From Arenibacter sp. P308M17 (GTDB lineage Bacteria > Bacteroidota > Bacteroidia > Flavobacteriales > Flavobacteriaceae), in contig NZ_QVON01000002.1 of assembly GCF_003426735.1 (NCBI RefSeq), positions 124,001 through 188,000 on the forward strand: a stretch of 64,000 nucleotides of DNA. Reading direction: 5' to 3'. Each line of letters starts with the position of its first letter. Position 1 is the stretch's first letter. This document shows, in pieces, positions 26,113-35,642 of the stretch. A program made the position numbers and the translations under genes. A model generated the notes under the pieces. The model was not told the DNA's origin, ran no database searches, and saw only the letters and a list, made by a program, of their open reading frames with translations.

Positions 26113-26913
26113 TTAATAATCTTCCTTGGGATACCAATCCAATTGCACTACCTCGATAGCGGGATTCCTATAGTTTACCAAGGTTTTAAATTCGGCCACA
26201 TCCCCAACTTCGGGCTTTCCTCTGTAATGATAGGGATAAACCTGTTTGGGCTTAAATTCCAGCACGGCATCCGCAGCACTTTCAACCGTCATGGTATATG
26301 GCAGGTTCATACAGACAAAGGCCTTATCTATATTTTGTAAGGCGCGCATTTCAGGAATATCCTCGGTATCGCCTGAAAAGTAAATTCTCTGATCATTTTT
26401 ACTGAGCACATAACCATTTCCCCTTCCTTTGGTATGAAAATCTTTGGCTTTCTCCCTAAGGTTGTACATAGGTATGGCCTCAATGGAAATACCATAGCGC
26501 TCTTTGGTATCCCCATTGTTCAGAATATCCAACTGCGGAGTAAACTCCGAAGGTATTTTGTCTGCCACAGCTTGTGGAACAATTATTTTGGTTTTTTGGG
26601 TTTCCAAGGCCTGTAGGGTTTCCAGGCTAAAGTGATCCCCATGGATGTCGGTGATCAAAATCAGGTCCGGTTCCGCAACGGCCGCAAAAGCCTCCTTTCC
26701 TCCCACGGGATCTATATAGATAATGGTTCCATCCCAATCCAAAACCGCTGTGGCGTGCTCTATGGGAGTAATTTCAATACTGGAAATCGTATTTTCAGTG
26801 TTGGGACCAAGGGCCTTTGCGCTCTCAGGGCCGGACTTGGTTTTTTCCTTGCAGCCCATGGTCACTAGGCCCATACATAAGGCTGCTGTAATAAGGTAGT
26901 TTGAACAGTGCAT
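26113..26913 (-). CDS. MBL-fold metallohydrolase lipoprotein
   Basis: A 266-aa protein with a lipoprotein signal (LVTMGC, lipid Cys21). The metallo-beta-lactamase fold is of the UlaG-like type: ILITDIHGDHFS, GDTEDIPEM, and a late HYRGK. The usual THxHxDH motif has its first histidine replaced by aspartate (TDIHGDH), so one metal site is altered or asymmetric. It would be anchored in the outer or inner membrane facing the periplasm. Substrate unknown. Monocistronic. Confidence 0.85.
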   Translation of the reverse strand: MHCSNYLITAALCMGLVTMGCKEKTKSGPESAKALGPNTENTISSIEITPIEHATAVLDWDGTIIYIDPVGGKEAFAAVAEPDLILITDIHGDHFSLETLQALETQKTKIIVPQAVADKIPSEFTPQLDILNNGDTKERYGISIEAIPMYNLREKAKDFHTKGRGNGYVLSKNDQRIYFSGDTEDIPEMRALQNIDKAFVCMNLPYTMTVESAADAVLEFKPKQVYPYHYRGKPEVGDVAEFKTLVNYRNPAIEVVQLDWYPKEDY

Positions 26914-26972
26914 AATTATCGTTTTTTAAATCATTAATAATTTCGTTTTATCATTACTACTGTTATGTTAAG

Positions 26973-27073
26973 GATGTTTTGTCATTGAATTCAGGTCTCG
27001 ACTCCGCTCGACCAGACAATCTATCGTCACTTCGAGCGGAGTCGAGAAGTCATTTCACGGTTAACTTAACACT
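26973..27073. repeat. Dispersed repeat family C with 16-bp perfect hairpin
   Basis: TCTCGACTCCGCTCGA (26996-27011) pairs perfectly with 27032-27047. The right end (27041-27073) is identical over 33 bp to 12270-12302. The left part (26973-27040) matches 46678-46742 in inverted orientation. It sits in the 483-bp gap before the coiled-coil gene; I see no gene in 26914-27396. Confidence 0.8.
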
Positions 27074-27396
27074 ACTATCACAGAAGAGATTTCACTTTCC
27101 ATTTCAATGGTTATAAACCATACTTTCCATACATAAATGTACACAGGCTAAACTTTAAAATATTTCCATCCCTACCGGATTAAGGTTCGTAAACCTTGTT
27201 TCCTGCCAGAATTTAATAGGAACCATACTTCGGGACATCATGATAAAACACTACTTCCCTAAAGTTAAGGCAAACATTTTGTAATCTTAGGCCGTAATTT
27301 TATTATTTTTAACAAAAAAAATCTAAAATCCAAACCGGATCGTATATAAGAGTGTTACAAACAAATAAATTTAAGGTAAAATAAATAATTATAATT

Positions 27397-28284
27397 ATGA
27401 CTGAAACAAAAAGTAATAATGGATTGAAAGTTATTGCAGGCTTATTAGGTGTAATTTTACTTGGGGTAATCATATACACGGTAAGTTTATATCAGGATAA
27501 ACAAAAGAACACTGCATTACTTACTAAAGAGAAAGAATTGGTCGTTGAAGATCTGACCAGTTTAAAGTCCGAGTATGACAAGGCCATCTTGGAAAGCAAC
27601 GCTACCAATGAGGAATTGGTTTCTGCCAGGGACAACATTGCAAAATACATTGATTCCGTTAAGACAATGAAGACCGATATTGCCAGTCTTTATCGCTACA
27701 GAAAACAAGTAGGTATCCTGACCAAGGAAAGGGAGCAGTTGTTAAGAAAAGTGGATTCCCTAACCAGATCCAATACTTTCTTGGCAATGCAAAGGGACAG
27801 TACTTATGTTGAATTGGAAAAACAGACCGTTTTCAACGATTCCTTGGTAGTGCAAAATACACAATTGGCAGATGCTGTGGAAAAAGGATCGGCTCTGAAT
27901 TTATCCAAATTTTCCGTTGATGCCGTTAAGGAAAGAACAAGTGGTAAATTGGTTTCTACCGCTAGGGCCAAGGCTACAGATAAATTAAAAGTTTGTTTTA
28001 CCGTTGCGGACAACGTAATTGCCCAAGCTGGTGACCGACAGTTCTTAATTGAGGTTTTGGATCCACAAGGAAATGTATTGGGAGAAAGTTTCTCTAAAAC
28101 AAATGATTCTGGAGCATCGGTAACGTACAGTAAAGGAACCGATTTCTACTATGAGAACCGATCTTTGGACGTATGTGATTTCATCGACAAGCCGGCAAGT
28201 GAATTCCAAAAAGGGAACTATATGGTAAATGTTTACGACAACAATCTAAAGTTGTTGGGAACTTCCAAATTTCAGTTAAAGTAA
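27397..28284 (+). CDS. Coiled-coil membrane-anchored protein
   Basis: A 295-aa protein. An N-terminal membrane helix (VIAGLLGVILLGVIIYTVSLY, about residues 10-30) is followed by a long coiled coil (about 40-160, repeating DS/EL/KE heptads), then a beta-rich C-terminal domain (about 190-295, LKVCFTVADNVIAQAGDR, ENRSLDVCDFI). Similar flavobacterial proteins are sometimes mislabelled as chromosome-partitioning proteins. Cell-envelope structural or tethering role is inference. A strong bidirectional terminator follows. Confidence 0.7.
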   Translation: MTETKSNNGLKVIAGLLGVILLGVIIYTVSLYQDKQKNTALLTKEKELVVEDLTSLKSEYDKAILESNATNEELVSARDNIAKYIDSVKTMKTDIASLYRYRKQVGILTKEREQLLRKVDSLTRSNTFLAMQRDSTYVELEKQTVFNDSLVVQNTQLADAVEKGSALNLSKFSVDAVKERTSGKLVSTARAKATDKLKVCFTVADNVIAQAGDRQFLIEVLDPQGNVLGESFSKTNDSGASVTYSKGTDFYYENRSLDVCDFIDKPASEFQKGNYMVNVYDNNLKLLGTSKFQLK

Positions 28285-28305
28285 GGAACACTATCCATTT
28301 AACTA

Positions 28306-28335
28306 AAAAGGCCAATCTTTCGGGATTGGCCTTTT
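28306..28335. terminator. Bidirectional intrinsic terminator
   Basis: AAAAGGCCAATC pairs with GATTGGCCTTTT around TTTCGG; T-runs occur on both strands. It separates the convergent coiled-coil gene and fumC. Confidence 0.9.
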
Positions 28336-28358
28336 ATTTTTAGTGTTACTGGTCATTT

Positions 28359-29756
28359 TTAACTTAAGTTACCTACCATATCCTCAGGTTTTACCCACTC
28401 GTCGTAATCCTCGGCGGTAACATATCCTAAATTGATGGCCTCTTCCTTTAAGGTGGTACCATTCTTATGGGCCGTATTGGCTATTTCCGCGGCCTTGTAA
28501 TATCCAATTTTAGTGTTCAGGGCCGTAACCAACATTAATGAATTGTTCAGAAGCTGCCTAATAACATCGTGATTGGGTACTATTCCGATGGCACAATTCT
28601 CATCGAAACTGATACAGGCATCCCCTATTAATTCGGCAGATTGTAATATGTTCGCTGCCATCATGGGTTTAAATACATTTAGTTCATAATGGCCTTGGGT
28701 TCCACCGACACTTATGGCAACATCGTTCCCCATCACTTGTGCACAGACCATTGTCAATGCCTCGCATTGGGTAGGGTTCACCTTTCCGGGCATAATGGAA
28801 CTCCCAGGTTCGTTCGCGGGAATAATAATTTCACCTATCCCCGATCTGGGTCCTGAAGCCATCATCCTGATGTCATTGGCTATTTTATTTAGGCTTACCG
28901 CCAATTGTTTTAGGGCGCCATGTGTTTCCACTATGGCATCATGGGAAGCCAGGGCCTCAAACTTGTTTTCAGCAGTTTTGAACGGTAGTCCCGTAAAACG
29001 GGCTATATATTGTGAAACCAATACATCATAGCCTTTTGGGGCATTTAGACCGGTGCCTACGGCAGTACCGCCAAGCGCCAATTCGCTCAAATGATCTAAG
29101 GTGTTGTCCAAGGCTTTTAGTCCGTGATCCAGTTGGGAAACATAACCGGAAATTTCCTGTCCCAGGGTGAGGGGAGTAGCATCCATTAAATGGGTCCTTC
29201 CTATTTTTACCACCTTGGCAAATTCCTTGGCTTTTTTATCCAAGGTATTCCTAAGTTGCCTAACTCCGGGTAGGGTAACTTCCACAATCTTTTTATAGGC
29301 TGCAATATGCATCCCCGTAGGAAAGGTATCATTGGAAGACTGGGATTTGTTAACATCATCATTGGGCTGGATGGTTTTCTCACCTTCCCCTATTTTTTTT
29401 CCGGCCAACTCATGGGCCCTATTGGCAATAACCTCGTTAACGTTCATGTTGCTTTGGGTACCGGACCCGGTCTGCCATATCACTAAGGGAAATTGGTCAT
29501 CGTGTTTACCCTCTAAAATTTCATCACATACCTGGGCAATACGATCCCTTTTTTCTTCGGAAAGTACACCCAATTCATGGTTGGCGTAGGCCGCCGCTTT
29601 TTTTAAATAGGCAAATCCATAAACCACATCCAAGGGCATCGATGCCGCAGGACCAATTTTAAAATTATTTCTAGAGCGTTCGGTCTGGGCTCCCCAATAT
29701 TTGTTGGACGGCACTTTAACCTCGCCCATGGTATCCTTTTCTATCCGGTATTCCAT
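28359..29756 (-). CDS. fumC: Class II fumarate hydratase
   Basis: A 465-aa enzyme of the aspartase/fumarase superfamily that interconverts fumarate and malate in the TCA cycle. The signature [15 protein letters not shown] contains the catalytic flexible loop. The N-terminal regions [18 protein letters not shown] and [16 protein letters not shown] are also conserved. Full length and intact. Monocistronic; its end faces a shared terminator. Confidence 0.96.
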   Translation of the reverse strand: MEYRIEKDTMGEVKVPSNKYWGAQTERSRNNFKIGPAASMPLDVVYGFAYLKKAAAYANHELGVLSEEKRDRIAQVCDEILEGKHDDQFPLVIWQTGSGTQSNMNVNEVIANRAHELAGKKIGEGEKTIQPNDDVNKSQSSNDTFPTGMHIAAYKKIVEVTLPGVRQLRNTLDKKAKEFAKVVKIGRTHLMDATPLTLGQEISGYVSQLDHGLKALDNTLDHLSELALGGTAVGTGLNAPKGYDVLVSQYIARFTGLPFKTAENKFEALASHDAIVETHGALKQLAVSLNKIANDIRMMASGPRSGIGEIIIPANEPGSSIMPGKVNPTQCEALTMVCAQVMGNDVAISVGGTQGHYELNVFKPMMAANILQSAELIGDACISFDENCAIGIVPNHDVIRQLLNNSLMLVTALNTKIGYYKAAEIANTAHKNGTTLKEEAINLGYVTAEDYDEWVKPEDMVGNLS

Positions 29757-29847
29757 AATTTAAATGGTGTTTATTGATAATTACAAATTTATACTTATCT
29801 CGTTAGCTATTAAAATTTACAAATAAGTAAGGAAGGCATGTTCCCTT

Positions 29848-30252
29848 TTATAAAAATTTTGATTTTAACGCTGGATCTGGAACCATACAGGCCTCTTTTT
29901 TACCGTACCATTTATATCGATTATCGGCAATGTAGTTGTACACCCAGTTCCTAATTTTTTCGGGGATCCAATGGAACACCCCCGCCAACTTCCAGATCCC
30001 GCCAAAAGATTGGGCAATTTTAAGGGCAGCGGTAGATTTGGTGTAATAGGCCACACCCTGTTCTATGAGAATTATGGAATCGATCTGGGAGGCATCTATC
30101 CCGCGCTCCTTCATTAATTTCTCCCCGATAGCGCTTTGCAGGGCAGCAAACTTAAAAACATTGTTTTTATCGTGTTCAATAACATATTGCACAGCACTAT
30201 TGCAAAGGTTGCAAACGCCGTCAAAGAGAATTATTTTATTATTTTCAATCAT
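29848..30252 (-). CDS. DCC-family thiol-disulfide oxidoreductase-like protein
   Basis: A 134-aa protein with the defining DxxCxxC motif near the N-terminus (LFDGVCNLCNSAV) and the C-terminal NWVYNYIADNRYKWYG of the DUF393 family. A thioredoxin-like fold is predicted; the redox substrate is unknown. It begins 23 bp after mutS2 and is probably co-transcribed with it. Confidence 0.9.
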   Translation of the reverse strand: MIENNKIILFDGVCNLCNSAVQYVIEHDKNNVFKFAALQSAIGEKLMKERGIDASQIDSIILIEQGVAYYTKSTAALKIAQSFGGIWKLAGVFHWIPEKIRNWVYNYIADNRYKWYGKKEACMVPDPALKSKFL

Positions 30253-30275
30253 TTTTGTAGTGGTCCAACCACGTA

Positions 30276-32447
30276 TTATATTTTTCTTTCAACCAATTCC
30301 AGTTGGTCTACCGCAACATTGGTGGTAAAAATACCATAGTTTACAATAGCCTTGTTCTTTTCCAAACTATCTATACTGCCCACGGCCTTTCCGTCTGTTA
30401 AGCGTACACGATCCCCTATTTTAAATATGGGTCGTGGCTTATTTTTTTCCTTTACTTCTGCCTTCTTTTTCTCTACTTTTTTCTTTTCGCGGATTACCTC
30501 CACCTTTTTTATCACTTCCTGTTCCACTTTGGCCTTCCTTTCCTTTTGTGCCTCTACCTCTTTTACCGATTGTTTTTTGCGCTTGCTATTTTCTGTTTCC
30601 ACAATACGTATCAATTCGGAAACCAAATTCCGTTTCTTTTTATCCTGAAAATATTTTTCGGCAGCCGTATTTACCTTATTCCCCAAATAGATCATCCGTT
30701 GGTTATGATCGTACAGTTCTTGATAGTTTTCCAATTTGGATTTGATCTTGGAATTAAGGTCTTCCAGTTTTTGGGCCTCCGTCCTGGCCTTGGATTCCTC
30801 CTCCTGTAACCTGGAACCCGTTTTTTCCATTTTACTGCGCTCCTTTTGAAGTTTGGCAATGGTGGCATCAAAACGGACCTTGCCGTGTTCTATTTTCTTT
30901 TTCGCCTTGTTGATGAGGCTATAGGGAATACCATTCTTCTGGGCCACTTCAAATGTAAAGGAACTACCGGCCTGTCCCAGTACCAATTGGTAGGTTGGTT
31001 CCAGCGATTTTCCATCGAAGAGCATATTGGCATTCGTAACATGCGGCAATTCGTTGGCCAACAATTTAAGATTGGCGTAATGGGTGGTAATAACTCCGTA
31101 GGCACCCCTTTCGTAGAAAACTTCCAAAAAAGTCTCGGCAAGGGCACCGCCCAGTTCAGGATCGCTTCCCGTTCCAAATTCATCGATCAGAAACAAGGTC
31201 CTGTCGTTGCATTTCCGCAAGAAGTAATTCATATTCTTTAAGCGATAACTATAGGTGCTGAGATGGTTTTCTATGGATTGGTTGTCGCCTATATCTGTCA
31301 GGACATTATCGAACAAACAAACTTTGGATCGCTCATGAACCGGGATCAATAAACCACTCTGCAACATCACCTGCAACAGACCAATGGTTTTTAGGGTAAT
31401 ACTTTTCCCCCCTGCATTGGGTCCGGAAATCACTATAATTCTGTTTTCGGGATGCAGGGCAATGGTTTGAGGGTATGTTCTTTCCTTTTTGTACTTATTG
31501 CTCAAAAACAGCAAAGGATGGTAGGCATCCCTAAGGTAAAGCTCCCTTTGGTCACTAATTTCCGGCAACACGGCATCCATTTCCAGGGCATATTTGGCCT
31601 TGGAGGCCGTAATGTCCATATGGACCAAAAAATCTTGATAAGCATATAACTCAGGGGCAAAGGGGCGTATGCGGTTGGTAAGATCGTTCAATATTTTTTG
31701 TATCTCTTCGCGTTCCTCAAATTCCAAGTTGCCAAGTTCCCTACTGTACCTAAGGGTGGCCTCCGGCTCAATGTAGACAATGCTTCCTGTTTTGGAGGTT
31801 CCCATTACGGCGCCCTTTACTTTTTTTCGATACATACTCTTTACGGCAAGTACACGTCTATTATCTACAACGGATTCCCTTATTTCATCCAAAAGCTCCG
31901 AGGCATGATAGGTATTCAGCGCCGTGGCAAAACTCTGATTTATTTTGCCCTTCACCACAACCATTTGGGAACGGATATTTTGAAGGTTGGTGGAGGCATT
32001 ATCCCTTATTTCCCCAAATTTATCAATGACAGCCTCTATATTTCGGGGAATTTCCAAGTTTAGGGCAATGCCATCGGAAACAACGTATAGAAGGGGATAG
32101 TACTCCTTAAATTTTATAAAGAATTTGATATGGGTGGCCACAGTAGTACAAATGGAACCTATTTTCTTGAACCCTCCCACTTCCAATGTGGTATTCTCTA
32201 TTTTAAGGAGTTTCAACTCCTGATTAATGGTGTCAAAGTTATGATTCGGAATCCTATTGTCGTTGGAGTAGGAGGCCAGATACTCGGAAGTTTGTCCCAA
32301 AACGGCCAATAACTCGGTTTTATCCGTTATTGGTTCCAAATTGGCAACTTGTTCCTTTCCGAGTTCTGTGGTACATCGGGCGGCCAATTGTAATAGGACG
32401 GTATTAAATTCGAGATCTTGAAGCGTTTTTGAACTTATTTTATTCAT
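30276..32447 (-). CDS. mutS2: MutS2-family ATPase lacking the Smr domain
   Basis: A 723-aa MutS homologue. Residues about 1-310 are the lever/core domains. The ATPase has Walker A SGPNAGGKSITLKT, Walker B LFLIDEFGTGSDP and VITTHYANLKLLA. A long charged helix follows (about 510-650, very rich in Lys/Glu). A small KOW-like barrel closes the protein (IGDRVRLTDGKAVGSIDSL). Typical MutS2 ends in an Smr endonuclease domain; here the gene stops before it, with no remnant downstream. MutS2 acts on recombination intermediates and stalled ribosomes rather than mismatch repair; loss of Smr suggests no intrinsic nuclease activity. Confidence 0.9.
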   Translation of the reverse strand: MNKISSKTLQDLEFNTVLLQLAARCTTELGKEQVANLEPITDKTELLAVLGQTSEYLASYSNDNRIPNHNFDTINQELKLLKIENTTLEVGGFKKIGSICTTVATHIKFFIKFKEYYPLLYVVSDGIALNLEIPRNIEAVIDKFGEIRDNASTNLQNIRSQMVVVKGKINQSFATALNTYHASELLDEIRESVVDNRRVLAVKSMYRKKVKGAVMGTSKTGSIVYIEPEATLRYSRELGNLEFEEREEIQKILNDLTNRIRPFAPELYAYQDFLVHMDITASKAKYALEMDAVLPEISDQRELYLRDAYHPLLFLSNKYKKERTYPQTIALHPENRIIVISGPNAGGKSITLKTIGLLQVMLQSGLLIPVHERSKVCLFDNVLTDIGDNQSIENHLSTYSYRLKNMNYFLRKCNDRTLFLIDEFGTGSDPELGGALAETFLEVFYERGAYGVITTHYANLKLLANELPHVTNANMLFDGKSLEPTYQLVLGQAGSSFTFEVAQKNGIPYSLINKAKKKIEHGKVRFDATIAKLQKERSKMEKTGSRLQEEESKARTEAQKLEDLNSKIKSKLENYQELYDHNQRMIYLGNKVNTAAEKYFQDKKKRNLVSELIRIVETENSKRKKQSVKEVEAQKERKAKVEQEVIKKVEVIREKKKVEKKKAEVKEKNKPRPIFKIGDRVRLTDGKAVGSIDSLEKNKAIVNYGIFTTNVAVDQLELVERKI

Positions 32448-32690
32448 TTATTCAATTTTCCTTTCCATAAGGATATATAGCCTTCAAAGGTAAGGAATAG
32501 GTGCAATATGGGAAGACTGTAATTACATGTATTTGTTGCCTTGGCCCAACTCTTTTATGTCCATAGACCTGTCCCAACCCGGGTAAAACAGTAAAATATT
32601 GATTTCTGGAACAATATTTCCAGTGCAGTAGGTGTTTTATAGCTAGGTAATTACCAAAGTTATTGAATAATAACCACTAAAACCATTGGG

Positions 32691-33740
32691 ATGAAAAACT
32701 ATAAACTGTTACTCGGATATATCGGCATAGGCATTTTATTAATGTCCTGTAGTGCCACCAATAATTTAACGATGGGAGCCACGGAACCGGCCATAGTGCA
32801 TCTTCCCAAAGAGATACAAAGAATAGGTATTATTAACAGAAGTCTGCCTTCCGAAGTTAATAGGACAATTGACAAAATAGACCAAATATTATCGGCTGAA
32901 GGACTTGATTTGGACAGAAAGGGGGCCGAAGTTGCCATTAATGCCCTATCGGATGAACTGGCGGGCACGGGAAGGTTTGAGGAAATACTTATTTTGGATA
33001 AGGAAACGGAAATAAGAAAAGGACTGGATGTCTTTCCGGCAAGCCTGTCCTGGGAAGTGATAGAGGAAATTTGTGCCGCCAACGGAGTTGATGCCATTTT
33101 TTCCTTGGCATTTTATGATACGGACACTCAGGTTTCCTATAAACCATCCGTAATGCAACTACCCAACAATTTAGGAGTCAAAGTGTCGGTCCCGGCCCAT
33201 GAAGTGACCCTGAACACCCTTGTAAAAAATGGGTGGCGGATCTATAATCCACGTAACAGGCAAATAGTGGACGAATTTATGTATACAGATCAGTTGGTAT
33301 CTTCCGGAAAAGGTATTAATCCCGTAAAGGCAATTGAAGCCATAGCCCGTAGGAACGAGGCTGTTGAAACATTGAGCATGAATATGGGATTTGCATATGG
33401 TTCCAGACTTTCCCCGTACAGGCACAGGATATCCAGGGACTACTTTGTACGCGGAACGGACAATTTCGTGGTGGCCAAAAGAAGGGCGCAGACCGGGGAT
33501 TGGCAAGGTGCTGCCCAACTTTGGGAAAAAGAGTTGGACAATTCCAAACCCAAAATTGCAGGACGGGCCTGTTACAATATGGCGATAATAAATGAGATCA
33601 ACGGGGATCTGAATACCGCCATGGATTGGGCATCGAAGTCTTATGCGGATTATGACAATAAGGAAGCCCTTCTATATTTGAACATTCTTAAATACCGATT
33701 ATCGCAGAACGAGGTCTTGGAACAACAGGCGTCCCGATAA
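32691..33740 (+). CDS. DUF6340-family lipoprotein
   Basis: A 349-aa predicted lipoprotein (lipobox LLMSCS, Cys20). The body (IQRIGIINRSLPSEV, then VDAIFSLAFYDTDTQVSY) matches the DUF6340 family seen in Bacteroidota. The C-terminal 100 residues form helix pairs of TPR type (GDWQGAAQLWEKELDN, then CYNMAIINEINGDLNTAMDWASKSY). Envelope-located; function unknown. The 243-bp gap upstream holds nothing I can name. Confidence 0.78.
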   Translation: MKNYKLLLGYIGIGILLMSCSATNNLTMGATEPAIVHLPKEIQRIGIINRSLPSEVNRTIDKIDQILSAEGLDLDRKGAEVAINALSDELAGTGRFEEILILDKETEIRKGLDVFPASLSWEVIEEICAANGVDAIFSLAFYDTDTQVSYKPSVMQLPNNLGVKVSVPAHEVTLNTLVKNGWRIYNPRNRQIVDEFMYTDQLVSSGKGINPVKAIEAIARRNEAVETLSMNMGFAYGSRLSPYRHRISRDYFVRGTDNFVVAKRRAQTGDWQGAAQLWEKELDNSKPKIAGRACYNMAIINEINGDLNTAMDWASKSYADYDNKEALLYLNILKYRLSQNEVLEQQASR

Positions 33741-33821
33741 GGTTATTTGCCTTGACTCAGTTTCCGTTAGGGTCCAATCAACGTATATTACACCTAGGTT
33801 TGGTCATGGCTTTTATATACC

Positions 33822-35642
33822 TTAAAAAGACTGCATGGTAACCAACCTTTTATAGACCCCGTCTTTTTCCATGAGTTCAGTATGGGAACCTTGTTCCACA
33901 ATCTCACCTTTCTGCAAAACCACGATCGTATTGGCATTTTGTATGGTGGACAGTCGGTGCGCAATTACAATAGAGGTCCTATTCCGCATCATCTTTTCCA
34001 GGGCATCCTGTACCAATCGTTCGCTTTCCGTATCCAGTGCAGAGGTAGCCTCGTCCAAAATCATAATGGGCGGATTTTTTAACACGGCCCTTGCTATGGA
34101 CAACCGCTGCTTTTGTCCCCCACTTAATTTATTTCCGCTATCCCCGATATTCGTATCATACCCATGTGGCAGTCCACTAATAAAATCGTGGGCATTGGCT
34201 ATTTTGGCAGCTTCCATTATTTCCTCCTCCGTGGCACCCTCTTTGCCCAATCCAATATTATTTTTAACGGTATCGTTGAACAAAATGGAATCTTGGGTAA
34301 CCAGTCCCATTAGATTACGGAGCGATTTTTTAGAAAAATCCCGAATATCAACGCCATCAATTTTTATTTCCCCCCCATTTACATCATAAAAGCGGGTCAT
34401 TAAGTTGGCTATGGTACTTTTTCCGCTTCCCGATTGGCCTACCAGGGCTACGGTTTGGCCTTTGGGAACCTTTAGATTAAAATTTTTCAACACATATTCA
34501 TCCTCATACTTAAAGGAAACATTGTTAATGTCTATTCCTCCATCAAATGTAGTTTTAACAACAGCATCCTTCTTTTCAACAATTGGATTTTCGGTTTCCA
34601 AAATTTCCAATACCCGTTCTGCTGCCGAATTCCCTTTCTTTACTCCAAAGGAGGCCTTACTAATGGCCTTTGCAGGCGTTAGTATGTTGTAGGCAAGCCC
34701 CATATAGGCAATAAAAGAGGAGGCATCCAGGGTTTTATCTATCAAGACCATTTTTCCGCCAAACCATAACAATACCCCAATGACCAATATCCCCAAAAAT
34801 TCCCCTGTTGGGGAAGCAAGATTCTGTCTGTTCAACAGCTTATTGGAAAAATGGAAAAACCTACTGGTGGAGGTAGTAAATGTTTTATAGAACCTGGATT
34901 CGGAATTAAATGCTTTTATCACCCTAAGGCCGCCCAAGGTTTCTTCTACTATTGATAGAAATTCCCCTTGTTCCCTTTGTACCCGATCCGATTTCTTTTT
35001 AAGTGATTTTCCAATCCTTGAAATGATCATACCCGCGATGGGGATAAAAATAAAGACGAACAGGGTCAATTTTGTGCTTATCCCGAACATGATCAAAATA
35101 GTAAAAATGATGGTAAGCGGTTCCCTGACGATCAGTTCTAATATGGATAGGAAGGAATGTTGAATTTCCAAAACGTCCGAAGTAATACGGGCAATAACAT
35201 CGCCCTTGCGTTTCTCCGAATAATAGGAGATGGGCAAGTCCACTATTTTGGCGTACATTTTGTTCCTAATATCCTTTAGTACCCCGTTTCTCAGAAAGGT
35301 AATAAAATACATGGCCAGGTAGTTGAAGAAATTCTTCAAAAGGAAAAGAATCAAGACCAATCCAATGACCAGGACCAGTCCTTTCATTTCATCATCCCCG
35401 GAATAGGCATTAACCCTATAATTAATATAGTCCTGCAAATAATCCTTTAACTGTCCCATGCCTTCATAGACCGGCTCCACCAAAATCTTCTTTTCCGGTT
35501 TAAAAAGTACGTCCAACATGGGGATTAGGGCCGCAAAGGAAAGGGCACTGAAAAGGGCATATAGAATATTGAAAAAAATGTTTAAAAAACCGTATTTACG
35601 GTAGGGTTTCGCAAAGCGAAGAATCTTTTTAAAATATTCCAT
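33822..35642 (-). CDS. MsbA-like ABC exporter (fused membrane and ATPase domains)
   Basis: A 606-aa half-transporter. N-terminal six-helix exporter domain (about 20-330) and C-terminal ATPase with Walker A GQSGSGKSTIANL, signature LSGGQKQRLSIARAV, Walker B IMILDEATSALD and the H-loop IAHRLSTI. It resembles MsbA-type lipid or multidrug exporters; the substrate is not determinable. The start overlaps the end of the phosphosugar mutase gene (TAATG). Last gene of a four-gene envelope-type operon. Confidence 0.9.
   Translation of the reverse strand: MEYFKKILRFAKPYRKYGFLNIFFNILYALFSALSFAALIPMLDVLFKPEKKILVEPVYEGMGQLKDYLQDYINYRVNAYSGDDEMKGLVLVIGLVLILFLLKNFFNYLAMYFITFLRNGVLKDIRNKMYAKIVDLPISYYSEKRKGDVIARITSDVLEIQHSFLSILELIVREPLTIIFTILIMFGISTKLTLFVFIFIPIAGMIISRIGKSLKKKSDRVQREQGEFLSIVEETLGGLRVIKAFNSESRFYKTFTTSTSRFFHFSNKLLNRQNLASPTGEFLGILVIGVLLWFGGKMVLIDKTLDASSFIAYMGLAYNILTPAKAISKASFGVKKGNSAAERVLEILETENPIVEKKDAVVKTTFDGGIDINNVSFKYEDEYVLKNFNLKVPKGQTVALVGQSGSGKSTIANLMTRFYDVNGGEIKIDGVDIRDFSKKSLRNLMGLVTQDSILFNDTVKNNIGLGKEGATEEEIMEAAKIANAHDFISGLPHGYDTNIGDSGNKLSGGQKQRLSIARAVLKNPPIMILDEATSALDTESERLVQDALEKMMRNRTSIVIAHRLSTIQNANTIVVLQKGEIVEQGSHTELMEKDGVYKRLVTMQSF

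Noticed and set aside
26973-27073. Hairpin as a transcription terminator
   Set aside because: The perfect stem has no T-tract and lies far from the gene ends; recurrence elsewhere identifies it as a repeat.
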